A stretch of DNA of 36,927 nt from an uncultured Dorea sp. (GTDB lineage: Bacteria > Bacillota > Clostridia > Lachnospirales > Lachnospiraceae), in assembly GCA_900543415.1 (NCBI GenBank), contig UQRE01000027.1, positions 1-36,927 of the forward strand, read 5' to 3'. The notes beneath the pieces were generated by a model that saw only the letters and a program-made list of their open reading frames with translations, made no database searches and was not told where the DNA came from. The number at the start of each line of letters is the position of its first letter. The first letter of the stretch is position 1. This document shows positions 33,775-36,927 of this stretch, in pieces. A program made the translations under genes and the position numbers.

Positions 33775-34518
33775 CTACTGTTCACCTTCTTCTTCCAAAA
33801 TTTCTATCGTATATTCGCCCTTCACAATCATTCTCCGGATATCATAATAATCATCCAGAGAAATTGAAACGAACCGGATATATTCACCCGCCTGGCAAAG
33901 TATTGGTTTTTCTCTTCCGGCATCATAGAATTCCACCGGGGATCCTCCTATCAGCCGCCAGCCACCGGGAGATGCAACCGGATACACACCGGTCTGATTG
34001 CCTCCGATCCCCACAGCTCCCGCAGGTATTTTGATGCGGGGAGAAGAAAGCCTTGGCATCTCAATGCGTGGATCTAGTCCTCCAAGATACACAAAGCCCG
34101 GAAGGAAACCCATCATATAAATGCGATAGTCTACCGAACTGTGTATGGCTATGATCTCATCCCTGTCCAGTCCTGTATATTTCTCCATCTCTCCAAGATC
34201 CGGACCAAAGCGCGCCCCATAGCAGCATGGGATCTTCAGAATTCTCTTCCGCGCATGACCTTCGGATGTTGCCGCACTGTCAAATGTGCGTACTCTTTTT
34301 TCCAGATCACCATAAGAAATCTTCCGGGGATCATAGTAGATCATCAGAGAGCGGAAGGTTGGCTGCAACTCTAAAACTCCTGGTATCTGTGCCTCTCTCA
34401 GGCATTTCTTCAGCTGTTGTACCCGGTCATTCGTCTGAATGTCAATCACATTTCCGAATTCTACAACCAGCCCTCTGTCTCCTGCCGGCATGATTCCGTA
34501 CATTTCCTTCTCACCCAT
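33775..34518 (-). CDS. pxpB: 5-oxoprolinase subunit B (KipI family)
   Basis: Subunit B of PxpABC. The 247-residue protein has the KipI/allophanate hydrolase subunit 1 motifs: PAGDRGLVVEFGN, IPCCYGARFGPDL, YMMGFLPGFVYLGGLD, PAGAVGIGGNQTGVYP and SPGGWRLIG. The B. subtilis homologue was first described as an inhibitor of the sporulation kinase KinA, but the pxpA and pxpC neighbours support the 5-oxoprolinase role here. AGGAAG precedes the ATG; it starts 11 bases after the aminotransferase stop. Confidence 0.93.
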   Translation of the reverse strand: MGEKEMYGIMPAGDRGLVVEFGNVIDIQTNDRVQQLKKCLREAQIPGVLELQPTFRSLMIYYDPRKISYGDLEKRVRTFDSAATSEGHARKRILKIPCCYGARFGPDLGEMEKYTGLDRDEIIAIHSSVDYRIYMMGFLPGFVYLGGLDPRIEMPRLSSPRIKIPAGAVGIGGNQTGVYPVASPGGWRLIGGSPVEFYDAGREKPILCQAGEYIRFVSISLDDYYDIRRMIVKGEYTIEILEEEGEQ

Positions 34519-34529
34519 CTTTTCACTTC

Positions 34530-35378
34530 CTATTCTTCCGGCGTTGCCTCATAAAATTCTCCAAGTAACGCTGATCTTATTTCTTCCAACAGTTCCGGAT
34601 TCTTTCCACCTACCGGTTTCCCGTCAATCTCGCAGGCATGCAGGCAGAGGTTACTGGAACTTGTCACTAACACTTCTTCTGCTTCGAACAGCTCTTTTAA
34701 TGTATAAGGTGTTTCGCTTACCGGAACGCCAAGCTTCTTACACATGCGGATTAAATGAGCTCTTGCAATTCCCGGCAGGATCAAATTATCTGTAGGCGCT
34801 GTTACCAGTTTCCCGTCTTTGATAATGTGGACATTACTATGCGCACATTCAGTCACCCTTCCACCGGCGCGATAAAATACTGCTTCCTGACATCCTGCTT
34901 TCTTCGCTTTCTCCGTTGCCACACAAGAAGGGATCAAATTCAACGTCTTAATGTTACAGTGAAGGAATCTGGTATCTTCAACCGTAATCAGTTTGATTGG
35001 TTCAATGCCATCTGATATTTCTGCCGGTTTTAACATGATCCACAGATTGCCCGGTCCCTTTGTATAAGCATGATCTCTTACTCCGGTTCCCCTTGTCACC
35101 TGATAATAAACAAAGAGATTGCCGGTATCCATTTTATTTACCATTTCCTGAAGGAGCTCTTTTAGCTCCTCCTTCGTTACAGGCATCTCAATATCCAGAA
35201 GCCCTGCACTGTTGAAAAATCGATCTATGTGTTCATCTATCGCAAATATTTTATAATTTCTGGACGGACCTGCATCATAGACACCATCTCCAAACCAGCA
35301 TACCCGATCGTTCATAGGAATACTCATTTCATCCAGTTCACCATATTTTCCATTGTAATAACCTAATGTTTTCATCAT
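34530..35378 (-). CDS. dat: D-amino-acid aminotransferase (class IV PLP)
   Basis: Class IV aminotransferase; best reading is D-alanine or another D-amino acid plus 2-oxoglutarate to D-glutamate plus 2-oxoacid. From the ATG at 35378 (AGAGGAG site, MMKTLGYYNG) it has 282 residues, the Bacillus D-AAT size. The PLP Lys lies in CNIKTLNLI near residue 144. The carboxylate-binding pair Arg-x-His of D-specific enzymes is present in GVRDHAY (Arg101, His103). A branched-chain or 4-amino-4-deoxychorismate enzyme is the alternative, but the RxH pair and the D-glutamate genes downstream favour D-specificity. The frame to 35420 lacks a ribosome site. Confidence 0.82.
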   Translation of the reverse strand: MMKTLGYYNGKYGELDEMSIPMNDRVCWFGDGVYDAGPSRNYKIFAIDEHIDRFFNSAGLLDIEMPVTKEELKELLQEMVNKMDTGNLFVYYQVTRGTGVRDHAYTKGPGNLWIMLKPAEISDGIEPIKLITVEDTRFLHCNIKTLNLIPSCVATEKAKKAGCQEAVFYRAGGRVTECAHSNVHIIKDGKLVTAPTDNLILPGIARAHLIRMCKKLGVPVSETPYTLKELFEAEEVLVTSSSNLCLHACEIDGKPVGGKNPELLEEIRSALLGEFYEATPEE

Positions 35379-35424
35379 GTTCTCCTCTTTTCTTATTTCC
35401 TTTTCCCATCGGCAAATCAAAGTG

Positions 35425-36822
35425 TTAATCCTCGATTACTGGTACTTCTTCATCGCTCCATGCATCCAGATCATTGATGTATTTCTTTGTCTCTTTCACA
35501 ATCACATTGGAGAGAAGCAACACTGCGATCAAGTTCGGGATTGCCATCAGCGCATTTAAAATATCTGCCAGCGCCCACACAACGTCCAATGCTACAATCG
35601 GTGCAATTCCTGCTACAACTACATAAATAATGCGGTATGGAATCAGTCCTTTATGTCCTGCGAAATATTCTACCGCACGTTCTCCATAATAAGCCCATCC
35701 GAGAATCGTAGAGTATGCAAAGCAGATAATTCCGAGTGTTAAGATGATAGGGCCAAATACAGGAATCTGTCCAAACGCCAGTGTAGTAAGGGTTCCGCCA
35801 TCACTGATCTGGTCAGCATTGATATTTGGATTTTTCATAATGGTAGATACAAGTACCAGCCCTGTCATAAGACATACAACTACGGTATCCCAAAATGTAC
35901 CTGTAGAAGATACCAGTGCCTGACGAACTGGATTTCTTGTCTGTGCAGCAGCTGCTGCAATTGGCGCGGAACCCATACCGGATTCGTTTGAGAAAAGACC
36001 TCTTGCGATTCCGTACTGCATGGCTAAACGAATACCCGTACCTACCAGTCCTCCTGCTGCTGCACCCGGTGTAAATGCAAACTTGCAGATTGTCTGGATA
36101 GCCGGAAGAATATAATCATAATTAAGACCAAGAATGATCAAACATCCAAGCACATAGAAGATTGCCATAAATGGAACCAATTTCTCACATACTGTTGCAA
36201 TGGATTTGATACCGCCGAAAATAACGATTGCTGTCAGCACTGCTACGACTAATCCAACGATCCAGCCCTGAACACCTGTATTTTCTTCTACTACATTTGC
36301 AATGGAGTTAACCTGTGTCGCACATCCGATTCCAAAAGATGCGAATCCTGCAAACACTGCGAAGATCATTCCCAGAACTTTGCCGAGTTTCTTCCATTTT
36401 AATCCTCTGGACAGCGCATACATGGCTCCTCCCTGCATACGTCCGTCTTTTGTTTTTACCCGATATTTTACAGCGATCAGTGATTCGGAATATTTGGTGG
36501 CAATTCCGAAAATACCGGATAACCAGCACCACAGTACTGCGCCCGGACCTCCAAGAGCAATTGCCGTTCCCACACCTACGATATTACCGGTTCCGATTGT
36601 AGCTGCCAGTGCAGTAGTCAGTGCTCCGAAGTTTGAGACTTCACCTTCTGCGTCCGGATCCTTCTGTACAGACAGCTTAATTCCTTTTGATATTGTCTTT
36701 CTCTGAATAAAGCCTGTACGGATGGTCATATAAATATGGGTTCCGAACAGGAGAATGATGAGCCACCATCCCCATACCATTCCATCAACTTTGTAGATTA
36801 CATTACTGATTGTTTCCATCAT
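35425..36822 (-). CDS. AGCS family sodium:alanine/glycine (glutamine) symporter
   Basis: Sodium-coupled amino-acid importer in the cytoplasmic membrane, 465 residues with about eleven helices. Family signatures: FGALTTALAATIGTGNIVGV, GIATKYSESLIAVKYR, GGAMYALSRGL and RGLFSNESGMGSAPIAAAA. Known members carry alanine (in at least one archaeal case both L and D forms), glycine or glutamine; the substrate cannot be fixed here. As first gene of the operon with a D-amino-acid aminotransferase it could bring in D-alanine. GGAGG lies eight bases before ATG 36822; TTG 36828 is too close to it. Confidence 0.92.
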   Translation of the reverse strand: MMETISNVIYKVDGMVWGWWLIILLFGTHIYMTIRTGFIQRKTISKGIKLSVQKDPDAEGEVSNFGALTTALAATIGTGNIVGVGTAIALGGPGAVLWCWLSGIFGIATKYSESLIAVKYRVKTKDGRMQGGAMYALSRGLKWKKLGKVLGMIFAVFAGFASFGIGCATQVNSIANVVEENTGVQGWIVGLVVAVLTAIVIFGGIKSIATVCEKLVPFMAIFYVLGCLIILGLNYDYILPAIQTICKFAFTPGAAAGGLVGTGIRLAMQYGIARGLFSNESGMGSAPIAAAAAQTRNPVRQALVSSTGTFWDTVVVCLMTGLVLVSTIMKNPNINADQISDGGTLTTLAFGQIPVFGPIILTLGIICFAYSTILGWAYYGERAVEYFAGHKGLIPYRIIYVVVAGIAPIVALDVVWALADILNALMAIPNLIAVLLLSNVIVKETKKYINDLDAWSDEEVPVIED

Positions 36823-36874
36823 AAGCAATTCCTCCCTTTCCTTTTATTCAGTGCAGACATTTCTATAAAACAAT

Positions 36875-36895
36875 AAAAAAGTGTCTCCGACACTT
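36875..36895 (-). terminator. Intrinsic terminator upstream of the AGCS gene
   Basis: On the minus strand AAGTGTC (36895-36889), loop GGA and GACACTT (36885-36879) are followed by a T-run (to 36875). It is 53 bases before the AGCS ATG. It is either a leader attenuator of this operon or the end of a gene outside the window; the window stops too soon to decide. Confidence 0.7.
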
Positions 36896-36906
36896 CAACT
36901 CCCCTT

Positions 36907-36924
36907 CCCCTCACTCTTGAGGGG
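36907..36924 (-). repeat. Seven-pair hairpin at the window edge
   Basis: CCCCTCA (36907-36913 on plus) and TGAGGGG (36918-36924) are perfect complements around a four-base loop. There is no T-run after it on the minus strand. It lies just before the terminator at 36895-36875 and may be part of the same leader. Confidence 0.5.
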
Positions 36925-36927
36925 TTA

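Noticed and set aside
36907..36924. ANTAR-type hairpin before the AGCS gene
   Set aside because: Counting a six-base loop gives A at position 1 but A, not G, at position 4, and the arms do not overlap the terminator.
1..36927. Mobile elements, phage genes, CRISPR arrays, tRNA or rRNA genes
   Set aside because: No transposase, integrase, evenly spaced repeats or RNA gene signatures were recognised; all large genes are ordinary chromosomal families.

Overview
The window looks like chromosome of a gut-type anaerobic Firmicute, most likely a Lachnospiraceae relative (Clostridia). The basis is the gene set: glnA with an ANTAR regulator, a type III glutamine synthetase, LL-diaminopimelate aminotransferase, a two-gene SufC/SufB Fe-S system and an Fe-S-type PurF. 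Strong GGAGG ribosome sites and sigma-A promoters (TTGACA/TATAAT) are common. I saw no rRNA, tRNA, CRISPR array, IS element or prophage.

Layout. (1) 181-4713, minus strand: a potassium module trkH-trkA-orf43-kdpD-kdpE. A shortened KdpD/KdpE pair sits in one operon with a Trk/Ktr-type transporter and an unlisted 43-codon membrane peptide; helically phased ATTAAG repeats lie upstream. (2) 4855-6392: an EamA exporter, a possible LysR remnant and a VanZ-like protein. (3) 6488-10014, plus strand: response regulator, ABC ATPase, ABC permease, histidine kinase, a self-contained sensing and export cassette with phased repeats before the ABC genes. (4) 10017-12289: a marR-degV pair with a clear autoregulatory operator, and an eroded MATE efflux gene behind a MerR-type promoter. 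(5) 12419-15850: two membrane proteins and the sufC-sufB operon. (6) 15884-25042, minus strand: carA-carB-pyrG-glnA-ANTAR regulator-dapL. (7) 25101-28740, plus strand: glnN and purF, divergent from carA. (8) 28747-36822, minus strand: an eight-gene operon of AGCS symporter, D-amino-acid aminotransferase, pxpB, pxpC, DUF1445, pxpA, DUF4392 and asnB.

How it fits together. Regions 6-8 centre on glutamine and glutamate: CarA, PyrG, PurF and AsnB consume glutamine, while GlnA and GlnN make it. The divergent carA and glnN leaders each carry an intrinsic terminator whose 5' arm can instead form a six-base-loop hairpin starting with A and with G at position 4. This is the geometry expected for an ANTAR antiterminator target, and an orphan ANTAR protein is encoded in the carA operon. 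The last operon can be read as a D-amino-acid/D-glutamate salvage route: uptake, transamination to D-glutamate, cyclisation to 5-oxoproline by two proteins that match the two halves of the D-glutamate cyclase family, then ring opening by the PxpABC 5-oxoprolinase. These two hypotheses are the most interesting content of the window.
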